DNA from: Saprospiraceae bacterium
GTDB lineage: Bacteria > Bacteroidota > Bacteroidia > Chitinophagales > Saprospiraceae
Direction of reading: 5' to 3'
NCBI GenBank assembly: GCA_016710625.1
Contig: JADJVK010000012.1
Span: 1 to 64,000, forward strand
DNA length: 64,000 bases
Part shown: positions 25,283 through 34,500 of the stretch, piece by piece
Layout: each line of letters starts with the position of its first letter
How positions within the stretch are numbered: position 1 is the stretch's first letter
The notes under the pieces: generated by a model
Told to the model about the DNA's origin: nothing
What the model saw: only the letters and a program-made list of their open reading frames with translations
Databases searched by the model: none
Translations under genes and position numbers: made by a program

Positions 25283-26584
25283 CTACTTTATTTCCAAAGT
25301 CAAATTTCCGTTTTGCACATTCTTTGCATTTTCTGGAGGAGCTTGCCAGTTATCACCATTAATTACAAATTTGAACTCATTATAATTGTTAGAAAATTTA
25401 GATTTTGGGAGGCTAAATTCATAGATATTCTCAGATTTATTCGTCATTTTATAATTCAAATCTTTGGGATTCCACCCATTAAAACTGCCAGCTATGGTGA
25501 TATATTCGACAGCTTTTTTATCAATACTTTGAGGCAAAACAAATTGGAAAATCACCTGATCTTTGGCAAATTGATAGCCATATTGAATTAATTTCAATTG
25601 ACTATTTGCTTCAATGACTTTTTTAAATTGAATATTTCGGATAATTTTTGCATCACTTTTGGCAGCATAACCTGACTTTTGTAAGAATAATCTAGCTTTC
25701 TCTTCTGTACTAACGTCCATTTCGATGATTTCTCTTATCGCTTTCTTTTTGTCAATCGCATTGTCGTAATAGGCTTTACAAATTTTGTAACCCATAAAAT
25801 ATCCTAAATCTCTCATTTGACTTCCATTAATATTTCTCCCTTTCATACCATATAGCCAATTGAAAAATTTTCCTTTCTCATTCGAAGCAATATATTGCTT
25901 AAATGATTTCCAAATCGCTTTTTCATTTTTATACCCAAAATCAATATAGCCATTTGGGTAAGTCACTCTTAAGCTTTTTTGATTCACTAATTCTGCAATA
26001 AAATCAGCAGCACCTTCATTTAAGCAATGTGCCAATAAGGCATTTTCAGACATTTTTTGCAAAGTATGAACGTATTCATGTAACACGATACTAACTGCCC
26101 AATCAGGCTTTTCATTAGCCACCACTTCACATCCAATATATAGATTTGTCCCATCAGGTCTCCCACCAAACATGCCTAAACCAATAAAAAAATATACATT
26201 ACCATCCTTAAACTCCGGATACAAATCCTTGAAATACTGAAACTTAGGCACCAATATTTTCATCTGCTCCTGTAGATTGTCAAAATATGGTTTCGATTGA
26301 ATGATTTTTTCTTTATTATTCAACATATAATTAGCCCAATCTTTTGCAGTTGCTTTTTTCCCACCATCTATAGAATTATCAATGGCATACTTAAGACCCA
26401 AACTCCCTTGATCGATATAAATTTTTTGAACAAAATCAACTTGCTTTTGCGGATCTGAAATTGTCTGCAAACTATCGAAAGCTTCAAAAAAATGGCTAAT
26501 ATCTGAATGATGAAAAATGGTTTGTCCATTCAAAGATGCCAAACTAAAAAGAGTAAATAAAAAGAAAATTCCTTTGTTTTTCAT
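25283..26584 (-). CDS. Secreted zinc metallopeptidase-like protein with C-terminal carbohydrate-binding domain
   Basis: 433 residues. The signal peptide is MKNKGIFFLFTLFSLASLNG, with cleavage near Q. Around residues 168-200 the gluzincin motif HEYVH is followed by CLNEGAADFIAEL, giving HExxH...E with the downstream glutamate ligand, as in DUF2268-like predicted zinc proteases. The last ~90 residues (VIFQFVLPQSIDKK, ITIAGSFNGWNPKDLNYKMT, NEFKFVINGDNWQAPPENAK) are an AMPK/CBM48-type glycogen-binding fold. Export to the periplasm or outside is expected. The peptidase-plus-CBM48 combination suggests cleavage near a polysaccharide or binding of a glycan-bearing substrate (inference). Confidence 0.8.
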   Translation of the reverse strand: MKNKGIFFLFTLFSLASLNGQTIFHHSDISHFFEAFDSLQTISDPQKQVDFVQKIYIDQGSLGLKYAIDNSIDGGKKATAKDWANYMLNNKEKIIQSKPYFDNLQEQMKILVPKFQYFKDLYPEFKDGNVYFFIGLGMFGGRPDGTNLYIGCEVVANEKPDWAVSIVLHEYVHTLQKMSENALLAHCLNEGAADFIAELVNQKSLRVTYPNGYIDFGYKNEKAIWKSFKQYIASNEKGKFFNWLYGMKGRNINGSQMRDLGYFMGYKICKAYYDNAIDKKKAIREIIEMDVSTEEKARLFLQKSGYAAKSDAKIIRNIQFKKVIEANSQLKLIQYGYQFAKDQVIFQFVLPQSIDKKAVEYITIAGSFNGWNPKDLNYKMTNKSENIYEFSLPKSKFSNNYNEFKFVINGDNWQAPPENAKNVQNGNLTLEIK

Positions 26585-26646
26585 GTATGAAAACAGCTAA
26601 TAATATTCAATTAAAAAATTTGGTTTCCCTAAAATACAGTTCAGAC

Positions 26647-27168
26647 TTATTTTTTATCCGAAACAGTTGGCTCCCATAATTCGATTTTGTTCCCTGCATT
26701 ATCCATAATATGAACGAATTTTCCGAAATCATAAGTCGTAATTTCATCCAATACAGTCACCCCATTTTCTTTGAGTTTTTGCACCAAACCTACTATGTTT
26801 TGCACCCTGTAATTAATCATAAATTCCTTTTTGGAAGGGGCAAAATAATCGCTATCTTTTTTAAACAGCGTCCATTGTAGAGAATTTATTTCCTCTGGTT
26901 TGTTTAAATCCCGAGATTCGAATGAGACCCCGCCCCAATTATTGATTTCAAATCCTAAATTTTTTGCATACCAATCCTTTGCATCCTTTGGATTATCTGA
27001 AATAAAGAAAATCCCACCGATACCGGTCACCTTTGGTATCGTTTCATCAGTATTTTTTGAGTTGCTTTTTTGATTTTCTTGCATATCCATTTTTTTTGTA
27101 ATTTTATTTGTCGTTCTGCAACTGGAAATTGAAGCTACCAACATAATTATGATAAAAAGTCTATTCAT
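26647..27168 (-). CDS. VOC-family (glyoxalase-like) lipoprotein
   Basis: 173 residues from the ATG at 27168; an in-frame ATG at 27177 would add three. A lipoprotein signal, LFIIIMLVASISSC, gives an acylated cysteine at about residue 17. A Ser/Asn/Lys-rich linker follows, then a single VOC domain at about 45-170: IGGIFFISDNPKDAKDWYAK, NLGFEINNWGG, EFMINYRVQNIVGLVQKL and DNAGNKIELWEP with the family-end glutamate. VOC proteins are metal-dependent lyases, dioxygenases or resistance proteins, usually cytoplasmic. A lipid-anchored copy is unusual. The substrate is unknown. It is co-oriented with the metallopeptidase gene 62 bases downstream. Confidence 0.8.
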   Translation of the reverse strand: MNRLFIIIMLVASISSCRTTNKITKKMDMQENQKSNSKNTDETIPKVTGIGGIFFISDNPKDAKDWYAKNLGFEINNWGGVSFESRDLNKPEEINSLQWTLFKKDSDYFAPSKKEFMINYRVQNIVGLVQKLKENGVTVLDEITTYDFGKFVHIMDNAGNKIELWEPTVSDKK

Positions 27169-27324
27169 TTGTTTCAAATTATTAACTCCACATTACAACT
27201 TTTAGTTGCGATGTTTAAAATTATACCATTTATAAATTTCATATTGACTAAAATACAACAAAGTTTCATTTTTTTGTTTAATCAATTATCTTTAGCAGGA
27301 TATTTTAATAAAAAGAATTAATCT

Positions 27325-27882
27325 ATGTCAGCAACCTTTTTTGCGAATCCAAAAGAATTCAGAGCATGGCTCTTAGAAAATCACAAAACTGCAAAAGAAT
27401 TGGTGGTTGGTTATTACAAAGTTGAAAGCAAAAAGCCTACAATGACTTGGTCCGAGTCGGTTGATCAAGCTCTTTGTTTTGGGTGGATAGATGGCGTAAG
27501 GAAATCCATTGATCATGAAAGTTATTCTATCCGTTTCACTCCAAGAAAAAAGACCAGTATTTGGAGCACTATAAACATAAATAAGGTTGCCGAGTTGTCA
27601 AAATCCGGACAGATGACTGCTGCAGGTTTGGAAGCATTTAGTTACAGAACTGAACATAAATCCGAAATATATGCACACGAAAATGAACATAAGCAATTTG
27701 GTGAAGCATTTGAAAAACAGTTTAAAAGCAACACAACAGCTTGGGATTTTTTCATAAAACAAGCCCCATCCTACAAAAAAGTAATTACCCATTGGGTGAT
27801 GAGTGCAAAACAAGAAAAGACAAGAATGTCAAGAATGGAAAAACTCATTTTGGAAAGTGAGCAGCAGCGGAGGATATTGTGA
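27325..27882 (+). CDS. YdeI/OmdA-family protein
   Basis: 185 residues. The N-terminal FFANPKEFRAWLLENHKTAK and ELVVGYYK, then the central family box WSESVDQALCFGWIDGVRKS, SYSIRFTPRKKTSIWS and INKVAELSKSGQM, identify the YdeI (bacteriocin-protection / OmpD-associated) family. The C-terminus has the SYKKVITHWVMSAKQEKTRM box typical of its end domain. It is cytoplasmic with no membrane segment. The E. coli protein is linked to resistance to antimicrobial peptides, but the mechanism is not known. It stands alone; a TATCTTTA box at 27287-27294 could be its promoter -7 element. Confidence 0.88.
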   Translation: MSATFFANPKEFRAWLLENHKTAKELVVGYYKVESKKPTMTWSESVDQALCFGWIDGVRKSIDHESYSIRFTPRKKTSIWSTININKVAELSKSGQMTAAGLEAFSYRTEHKSEIYAHENEHKQFGEAFEKQFKSNTTAWDFFIKQAPSYKKVITHWVMSAKQEKTRMSRMEKLILESEQQRRIL

Positions 27883-28018
27883 GTAGAAATTTGATTTCCC
27901 CATAATTTGCTTTAAAAATTAAATCTTCCAACAAATGAAACTCCCTCCTAATTTCAAAAATTAGGCAGGTTCAAACATTTTTGTATATTTATTCCTTCTA
28001 TTCAACAAAAGTTAATGT

Positions 28019-28741
28019 ATGGAAAATTGGAAAAAATATGGTTTTGAATTCTTGACCATTTTTATTGGGGTGTTTGCAGCTTTTGCTCTTGAAAATTGGA
28101 AGGACAATCTAAAGGATAAAAAAATTGAGACAAAAATATTGCTTGAAATCCGAAAAGGACTTGACAAGGATTTGGAAGATATAAAATTAAATGAAGCAGG
28201 TCATAGAATTGGTATATCTGCAACAAAATATTTTAAAAAATTAATTACAAATGTTGTAGTGAATGAAGACTCTCTGCTTATTTATTACAATAAATTGTTT
28301 CGTGATTTTGTAATTGTCCAAAATATTTCTGGCTATGAGTCTCTTAAATCGCAAGGATTGGATATTATAGAAAATGATTCGCTTCGATCAGAAATCATTT
28401 CAATTTATGAATATGATTATAGTGTAATTAAAAAAATAGAAGAGGAATATAGTGAGTTACAATTTCATACTTCCTATTATCATGAATTTAATAATATACT
28501 AGCACCACATTTTAATTTTAACGAATATGAAATCTTAATTAATATTAATCAACCATTGAAACTTTCAATCCATGATAGGAATCTTTTATTAGTTGATTTA
28601 TATAAAATATATTCAAATCGATTATTTATATTAGCAATCTATTCAGAAACAACCAAAAAGGTAGAAAAATTGAAAAAAGATATTGATACAATTTTAAAAA
28701 TTAAGAATAAAAAATCTTTATTTAACTTTTTTAAAAATTAG
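28019..28741 (+). CDS. DUF6090-type membrane-anchored protein
   Basis: 240 residues. The N-terminus (KKYGFEFLTIFIGVFAAFAL, then ENWKDNLKDKK) is the membrane segment and charged exit typical of the DUF6090 family in Bacteroidota. The rest is alpha-helical and highly charged with no cysteines or catalytic motif. The C-terminal half contains coiled-coil-like helices (YSETTKKVEKLKKDIDTILK). The function is unknown; the topology suggests one membrane span with a large soluble helical domain. Six bases separate its stop from the DUF4256 gene, so they are probably one transcript. Confidence 0.7.
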   Translation: MENWKKYGFEFLTIFIGVFAAFALENWKDNLKDKKIETKILLEIRKGLDKDLEDIKLNEAGHRIGISATKYFKKLITNVVVNEDSLLIYYNKLFRDFVIVQNISGYESLKSQGLDIIENDSLRSEIISIYEYDYSVIKKIEEEYSELQFHTSYYHEFNNILAPHFNFNEYEILININQPLKLSIHDRNLLLVDLYKIYSNRLFILAIYSETTKKVEKLKKDIDTILKIKNKKSLFNFFKN

Positions 28742-28747
28742 TTTATC

Positions 28748-29314
28748 ATGAGTAAAAAAAGTATCTCTTCAGAGCAAAAAAACGAGCTATTAAAAACATT
28801 ACAGCTTCGTTTTGAAAAAAATATGAAAAGACATAACGGTATCGAATGGTCTGCTGTTCAAACAAAATTGGAAGCTCTCGAATCAATTGAAAAACTTTGG
28901 ACTTTGCATGAAATGGAAGCAACTGGTGGAGAACCGGATGTTGTTTTTTATGATGAGGAAACCAACGAATATCATTTTTATGATTGTTCACCTGAAAGCC
29001 CAAAAGGGAGACGAAGCCTTTGCTATGATAAAGCAGCCTGGGATTCTAGAAAAGAGTACAAACCTGAAAACAATGCTTTGGATGTAGCTACGACAATGGG
29101 AATAGAAATATTAACGGAAGTAGATTATAGATATTTACAACAGCTAGGAAATTTCGACTCTAAAACATCGAGTTGGTTGAAAACACCAGAATCTATCAGA
29201 AAAAATGGCGGTGCTATTTTTGGAGATTATCGCTTTGGTTCCGTTTTTATTTACCACAATGGCGCTGAATCTTACTATGCGGCAAGGGGATTTAGAGGGT
29301 TTGTAAAGGTGTAG
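28748..29314 (+). CDS. DUF4256 family protein
   Basis: 188 residues. The features of DUF4256 are plain: KNELLKTLQLRFEKNMKRH at the N-terminus, then LWTLHEMEATGGEPDVVFYD, FYDCSPESPKGRRSLCYDK, NNALDVATTMGIEILTE and a C-terminal GGAIFGDYRFGSVFIYHNGA. Length matches the family. No biochemical role is established; the conserved glutamate, Asp and His residues suggest an enzyme. It is cytoplasmic. It follows the DUF6090 gene by six bases, and the broken WG-repeat gene starts 38 bases later. Confidence 0.85.
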   Translation: MSKKSISSEQKNELLKTLQLRFEKNMKRHNGIEWSAVQTKLEALESIEKLWTLHEMEATGGEPDVVFYDEETNEYHFYDCSPESPKGRRSLCYDKAAWDSRKEYKPENNALDVATTMGIEILTEVDYRYLQQLGNFDSKTSSWLKTPESIRKNGGAIFGDYRFGSVFIYHNGAESYYAARGFRGFVKV

Positions 29315-29352
29315 GGTAAAAATATTTAATTTTAATTTATATAACTTTTTTT

Positions 29353-30982
29353 ATGAAAAATAAATTTATACTAATTTTTTTTATTTTCTTACTTCTTATC
29401 AAATGTACAAACAATTTATTTGCACAAATAGATGTGAATCGAAAGTCGAAAACAGAAAAAACTGATACAATATCAAAGAATGCTGATTCTAAAAGTTTCG
29501 ATGATTTGCCGTATTTTGATAATTATGAAAAACCACCGCCTATACCAAATTTTAGAGAATCGCAAAGCACTGAAAATTTCACTCAACATAAATCTCTTAA
29601 TAATGATGTAAATGTTATTATAAAAAATGCACATTATGGATTAACCAAAAAAGATAGAATACTAATTCCCCCAATATTTAATCAATATGAATATTATACT
29701 AAAGAAAAATATCTTAATGATAAGATTATATTAAAATTTGATGATTTTTATGGTATTTATGATTTTAATAAGGAGAAATGGATAATTCCATTAAGATATT
29801 TTAGTCTAAAAATATTAGATGAAAATAAAATCCTTGCTAATAAAGACAGAAAAATTGGTATTATTGATTTTAATAATAATATTTTACACGAATTTGAATG
29901 GGCAGAATTTATTACACATGTTAATTATCCATATATATCAACTGCTAATAATACTTTCATTTATTTGGTTTGTTTGATATAATAAATCTAAAATATAGTA
30001 TTCCAATGATATATACAAGAGATTAGATGAAAAAAGAATAGATATATAGTAAAAAACCTTGATGGAAAAAAATAAAAATTATTTCTCCAAGTTTGAATTT
30101 TCATTTCAAAATTGGTATGACAATCTAAATTCATAAATAAAGAAAATATAATTGCAGTAAAAAATAATATTTATGGAATTATAGATACTAATGAGAATAT
30201 AATTTTGCCCTTCAATTATAATTATCTTGATTTTTATAAAGATAGTTTATATATCGCAAAAGATAAATATAATAAATATGGTTTTATTTCATTAAGTGGA
30301 AAAATAAAAGTTCCATTTGAATATGACCTATTAGTCATACATGGTAAGTTAATTTTAACAAATAATGGGGATAAATATGGTGTTTCCAAAATTACTAATG
30401 ATTCAATGATTGAAATATTAAAATGTGAGAATGATTTAATATATTTTGAAAATTCTAGTGCCACTTATAAAAATACAAAAAGATGGTAAATATGGATTAA
30501 TGGATTATGAAGGTAAAATTAAATTTCCAATTGAAAACGACTCAATTGAAATTATTGATAAATATAGAAGTGAATTGATTTTTGTCTATAAAGATAAAAA
30601 AATAAATGCTTATAATAATTATATTAAAATCAATTCTCCTATCATGAAATCAATTAAAAAATTATATGAAAATAATAATTTTAGAAATTTAGCTGAATGT
30701 TTTAAATATGAAGGTGCAAATAATAGATATGGTATTTTAAACACTTATTTTAGAGAAATAACTCCACCATTATTTGAAGATTTAGAATATGCTACCAATT
30801 CCTTAATAATATTTAAGGAAAAAAACAAATATGGAATCTATAACTATAACGATAAAAAAGAATTAATTACTCCAATTTATGATCAAATTATTTTTACAAA
30901 TAAAGGCTTTATCGGATTGAAAGATAATATTTTTTATTCAATAGACATAAATGACCCATCTAAAACCATAAAGTTGAACTAA
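29353..30982 (+). pseudogene. WG-repeat secreted protein, multiply frameshifted
   Basis: Open pieces at 29353-29982, 30205-30489 and 30446-30982, separated by frame changes at about 29955, near 30060-30190, and at 30460. The first has a signal peptide-like start, MKNKFILIFFIFLLLIKC, with a Cys that could be lipidated. Repeats of the WG type recur: HYGLTKKDRILIPPIFNQYE, DFYGIYDFNKEKWIIP, KYGFISLSGKIKVPFEYDLL, KYGLMDYEGKIKFPIEND, KYGIYNYNDKKELITPIYDQ. An intact ancestor would be about 540 residues. The very high A/T content and long homopolymers make sequencing error possible, but three or more breaks also fit real decay. Confidence 0.72.
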
Positions 30983-31001
30983 TTTTTTAATTCTATCAAA
31001 A

Positions 31002-32138
31002 TTGTCAAACAAATACCTATATCTGCTCCTTATCAGTTGCTACACCCTACTGACTTCAGGTCAAAATAAAACATTGTTGTTTGTAGGCACTTACACAGAA
31101 GGGAAGGTGGATAAAGGTATTTATATATTTGAGTTTGATACTTCCAAAGGGAAACTAAAACTTACAGGAAGTGGCGAAAATTTGATCAATCCTTCCTTTT
31201 TAGCTATTGCTCCCAATGGACAATATCTATATGCTTGCATGGAATCAAAATTGCCCCAAAAAGGAAGTGTCGCTGCATTTAAGATTGATAGCTTAAAAGG
31301 TAAAATTTCTTTCATTAACAAACAATCTAGCGAAGGAGAAAACCCAGTTTATCTCACAGTTGACCCGTCCAATCGATTTATCATTAATGCAAATTATAAT
31401 GCAGGTAATATTGCTGTTTTCAAAACAAATGTTGATGGTTCTATTCAGCCAGCCGTACAAATATTCAATTTTTCAGGAAGTAGTGTCATAAAATCGAGGC
31501 AAGAGCAGTCTCATATCCATGCTGCTATATTCTCCCCTACTTACGATTACGTTTATTGCACCGATTTGGGTGCTGATAAAATAAGAGCATTCAAATTTGA
31601 TTCCACCCAAGCCAATCCTTTGCAACCAATTGAAAATCTAGACATTAAGACTTCATTAGGCAGTGGACCTCGCCATATGACTTTCCATCCAAACCAACAT
31701 TATGCCTATTGTATTGAAGAGTTAAATGGTATGATTACAGCATATTCTTATTCAAATGGTAAATTAGAGGCGGTTCAAAGCATTTTTTCTTACTCCAAAA
31801 AACAAGAAGATTATGGCGGAGCTGATATTCATATCAGCCCAGATGGGAAGTTTCTATATGCTTCCAATCGATTGAATAATGAAAATACGATCTCTATTTT
31901 TTCCATAAATGATAAAAATGGGCAGTTAACTTTAGTGGGACACCAAAAAACATTTGGTGACCATCCTCGAAATTTTATTATCGACCCATCGGGAAAATTT
32001 TTAATAGTAGCAAACCTTGAAACAAATAATTTAGTCGTTTTCAAACGTAATTTAAAGACTGGTTTACTCACCAAAACAAAGCAAGAAATTAAGATTCCAA
32101 GACCATCTTGTCTTCAAATGAGAACCTATCATTTTTGA
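31002..32138 (+). CDS. Secreted lactonase-family seven-bladed propeller protein
   Basis: 378 residues. The only usable start before the signal peptide is a TTG at 31002 (MSNKYLYLLLISCYTLLTSG); an ATG start would remove the export signal. The family pattern of 6-phosphogluconolactonase/YbhE-like propellers is seen in each blade: LLFVGTYTEGKVDKGIYIFE, NPSFLAIAPNGQYLYACME, NPVYLTVDPSNRFIINANYN, QSHIHAAIFSPTYDYVYCTD, GPRHMTFHPNQHYAYCIEEL, GADIHISPDGKFLYASNR, HPRNFIIDPSGKFLIVANLE. Cytoplasmic homologues hydrolyse 6-phosphogluconolactone; exported ones probably act on other lactones or bind ligands. The terminator at 32292 serves it. Confidence 0.85.
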   Translation: MSNKYLYLLLISCYTLLTSGQNKTLLFVGTYTEGKVDKGIYIFEFDTSKGKLKLTGSGENLINPSFLAIAPNGQYLYACMESKLPQKGSVAAFKIDSLKGKISFINKQSSEGENPVYLTVDPSNRFIINANYNAGNIAVFKTNVDGSIQPAVQIFNFSGSSVIKSRQEQSHIHAAIFSPTYDYVYCTDLGADKIRAFKFDSTQANPLQPIENLDIKTSLGSGPRHMTFHPNQHYAYCIEELNGMITAYSYSNGKLEAVQSIFSYSKKQEDYGGADIHISPDGKFLYASNRLNNENTISIFSINDKNGQLTLVGHQKTFGDHPRNFIIDPSGKFLIVANLETNNLVVFKRNLKTGLLTKTKQEIKIPRPSCLQMRTYHF

Positions 32139-32291
32139 TTTTTTAGCTTAATCCACATTTGCAATATAGTTATATCATTGATTATTAAATGATTGATGAC
32201 CTAGATGGCGTACTAACAGTAGGAGATTTCTATAAACAAAGTACTGGAGAAGGGGTTCACATGTTGTTTGTATAAGGATTGGTAAAATAAT

Positions 32292-32323
32292 AAAGGCTGT
32301 CCAAACCAATTGGACAGCCTTTT
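32292..32323. terminator. Bidirectional terminator between lactonase and CsgG-like genes
   Basis: AAAGGCTGTCCA pairs perfectly with TGGACAGCCTTT around AACCAAT; A-rich on the left and T on the right, so it can serve both convergent genes. Confidence 0.85.
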
Positions 32324-32339
32324 CATATGTATAATTAAA

Positions 32340-33443
32340 CTAACTTCTTGACCTTGCATTAAATCCAACTGATATACCATATTGGCTTCCATTTTTGTAA
32401 TCCGGTCTGACATAAGCATTCACAGGGATATTCAATCTACCAGATTTGAAAGTTTTACCAACTGCAAAAATGAACCCAGCTGTTATCCCATTCTCTCCCC
32501 TACTGTCCAATCTTGTCACCAAATTATTGGGATTGGGTTGGCTTGAGGTCCATTCACCTTCAAGATGCCAAACATTATTTTCATAGTAGCCTTTAGCTCT
32601 TTTATTAAAAATAAAAGTAGGTCCAAAAGCTATTTCGATGCCCAATCTATTATCTCTTAATCCATTCAAAATGGTAAAACTAGGGATAATTTTACCTTGA
32701 TCCAGCCCAGAAATCATCGGTAAAAACTCTGCTAATGCTTGAAAATTACCTTGTCCTATATATTGCACCTCGAACTGATACCCAAACTGAAACATCACTG
32801 GAACCATATCATACCCCCCTTTATTCTCAGCCAATCTTAATCTGTTTGCAGTTTCACCAGTATAAAATGCAACACCCATTCTAGGTCCTGACAAGCTAAC
32901 TTTTTCTTGATTTGGCTTATTTACAGATGAGTCAAAAGCATCTACTTTGGTTAGTTGAGCAAAAATCGCTTCATCATAAGGCACATTATACATTTTTTTC
33001 AAAGTAAAAGAAATCATTGCTTGCACCTGATCTTTCACATTCAAAAAATCCTGAACCTGCGTTTTCTCCACTGAACCGGTTACGACATCTATCATTCTCA
33101 AAGAAATATAAATTCTTTCACTCAAAATTTCAATACTACCAGTCAGCATTTTTTCTGCTTTAATCTTTTTTGCTACATCCAAAAGACACAGTTTCCCATA
33201 ACAATTGGCAACAGTTTGACTTTCTTTGTCCAATAGATAATCTATATCATATCGATCCATCACATCGAACATATTCAATTTGTCCAATTCGATTCTAGCA
33301 ATATTTCCTGCTTGAACAGGGTCGTAAGCAAATCCTTTGGTATCCAAATTCAAAACTGCAACCTTTTGCCTTATTTGATTTTGAGCTGAAATATTAAATA
33401 CAACCAAAACAATAACGCTTAGTAATACACATAACTTTTTCAT
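32340..33443 (-). CDS. Secreted CsgG/TolB-like N-terminal domain protein with outer-membrane barrel
   Basis: 367 residues. The signal peptide is MKKLCVLLSVIVLVVFNISA. Residues 28-155 (KVAVLNLDTKGFAYDPVQAG, MFDVMDRYDIDYLLDKES, AEKMLTGSIEILSERIYISL, MIDVVTGSVEKTQ) follow the CsgG/TolB-N type found in envelope proteins. The remainder is beta-rich with alternating strands (VMFQFGYQFEVQYIGQGNFQ, LGIEIAFGPTFIFN, GFIFAVGKTFKSGRLNIPVN, YGISVGFNARSRS) and ends as an outer-membrane barrel does. A small cysteine pair, CYGKLC, lies near residue 80. A TAACTTTG box on the minus strand at 33550-33557 is a candidate promoter. Function is unknown. Confidence 0.72.
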   Translation of the reverse strand: MKKLCVLLSVIVLVVFNISAQNQIRQKVAVLNLDTKGFAYDPVQAGNIARIELDKLNMFDVMDRYDIDYLLDKESQTVANCYGKLCLLDVAKKIKAEKMLTGSIEILSERIYISLRMIDVVTGSVEKTQVQDFLNVKDQVQAMISFTLKKMYNVPYDEAIFAQLTKVDAFDSSVNKPNQEKVSLSGPRMGVAFYTGETANRLRLAENKGGYDMVPVMFQFGYQFEVQYIGQGNFQALAEFLPMISGLDQGKIIPSFTILNGLRDNRLGIEIAFGPTFIFNKRAKGYYENNVWHLEGEWTSSQPNPNNLVTRLDSRGENGITAGFIFAVGKTFKSGRLNIPVNAYVRPDYKNGSQYGISVGFNARSRS

Positions 33444-33549
33444 TTTTTTAAAAATTTAATTAATAAAAATTGATAAATTCAAAAATTATTTTGTGCACAA
33501 AATCTATTGATAATCAGAATAATGATTTAATATCATTGAATTAATAGTA

Positions 33550-33557
33550 CAAAGTTA
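33550..33557 (-). promoter_or_regulatory. Candidate -7 box for the CsgG-like gene
   Basis: TAACTTTG on the minus strand matches the Bacteroidota TAnnTTTG element, 107 bases upstream of the start. No TTTG box is at the usual distance. Confidence 0.35.
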
Positions 33558-33769
33558 CAATGTATAAATAGGTGATTTGAAGTAAATTTCAATAAAAACA
33601 TATATTTTTTTATTATATATCAATTGAAAATAGAATTTTATCAACTAATTCTATTCTGGTTAATTAATAGTAAATAAATGACAAAATTAAATTTGTAAAA
33701 AATTCATAATAAATTTGTATAAATAATATTTGATTTAAACTATTATTAGAACTTTAAGAAAAAAAGACA

Positions 33770-34500
33770 ATGCAAATTGTAATTATTTAATTATCCTATT
33801 ACAAATTCAAATATTTCAACTTGTTTTTCAACTTTAGATTTAAGCTGGAATTATCTTAAAAAAGGTGAATTAGTATTAATATGTGGTCGACCATCAATGG
33901 GAAAAACATCATTTATTATAAATTTAGGTAGAAAAATTAGTTTAAATACAAAAGTACTAGTAGTAAGTTTAGAAACACCTTTTGTTGGTTTAATAAGAAA
34001 ATGGACATATATTAATAATTCAAATTTTAAAAACTATTTAGAAAATTTTGAAATTATTGATAATCATACTTTTACAATAGATGAATTGAAACAAATTATA
34101 TTAGAAAAATTCTACAGTAATACTTATTGATGGTATTGATTTTTTAAATATTCAAATCAATAATTTTGTTTATGATATAAAAAAGTTAGCAAATGATCTT
34201 AATGTCTGTATATTATTTTCTATACAATTAGGGAGTAGAATAGAACAAAGATCAATTGAAAATTTGAGACCTAATAAAAATGATTTAATTGATAGAGGGT
34301 TTATTACTCCTAGTTTAGAATTATTTGAAAAAATAGTTTGTTTGTATCGTCCATATTATTATAATATAGGTATGGACGATATTACGAGACATACTTTAGA
34401 AATTCATACCTATTTTCAAAATACATTAACCCCAAATTATGTAGAATTATACTATGATGATGATTTAATTAACTTTTATGAAAAATATGAAAAAAAATAA
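33770..34500 (+). pseudogene. DnaB-like (RecA-fold) ATPase domain, frameshifted
   Basis: The ATG at 33770 opens MQIVI, then the frame shifts to NSNISTCFSTLD and WNYLKKGELVLICGRPSMGK (Walker A, GRPSMGKT), KVLVVSLETPFVGLIRKW, and after another shift near 34115 IDGIDFLNI (Walker B) and IKKLANDLNVCILFSIQLGS. RIEQRS and LRPNKNDLIDRG correspond to the DnaB 'S-x-L-S-R..E.R..kRP.l-DLr-sG' stretch, and the end reads KIVCLYRPYYY. Only the helicase C-terminal domain is present (about 243 residues), so this is not the replicative helicase. It overlaps the start of the nuclease gene by about 14 bases. Confidence 0.72.

Noticed and set aside
25223..25591. Plus-strand ORF of 122 codons starting in the terminator
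   Set aside because: Antisense to the CBM48-type end of the metallopeptidase gene, and begins inside a terminator hairpin.
29353..30982. Three separate small genes instead of one broken gene
   Set aside because: All pieces carry the same WG-type repeat in consecutive order and the internal ATGs fall inside repeats.
32213..32419. Minus-strand ORF of 68 codons over the terminator
   Set aside because: Crosses the strong bidirectional terminator and overlaps the CsgG-like gene in another frame.
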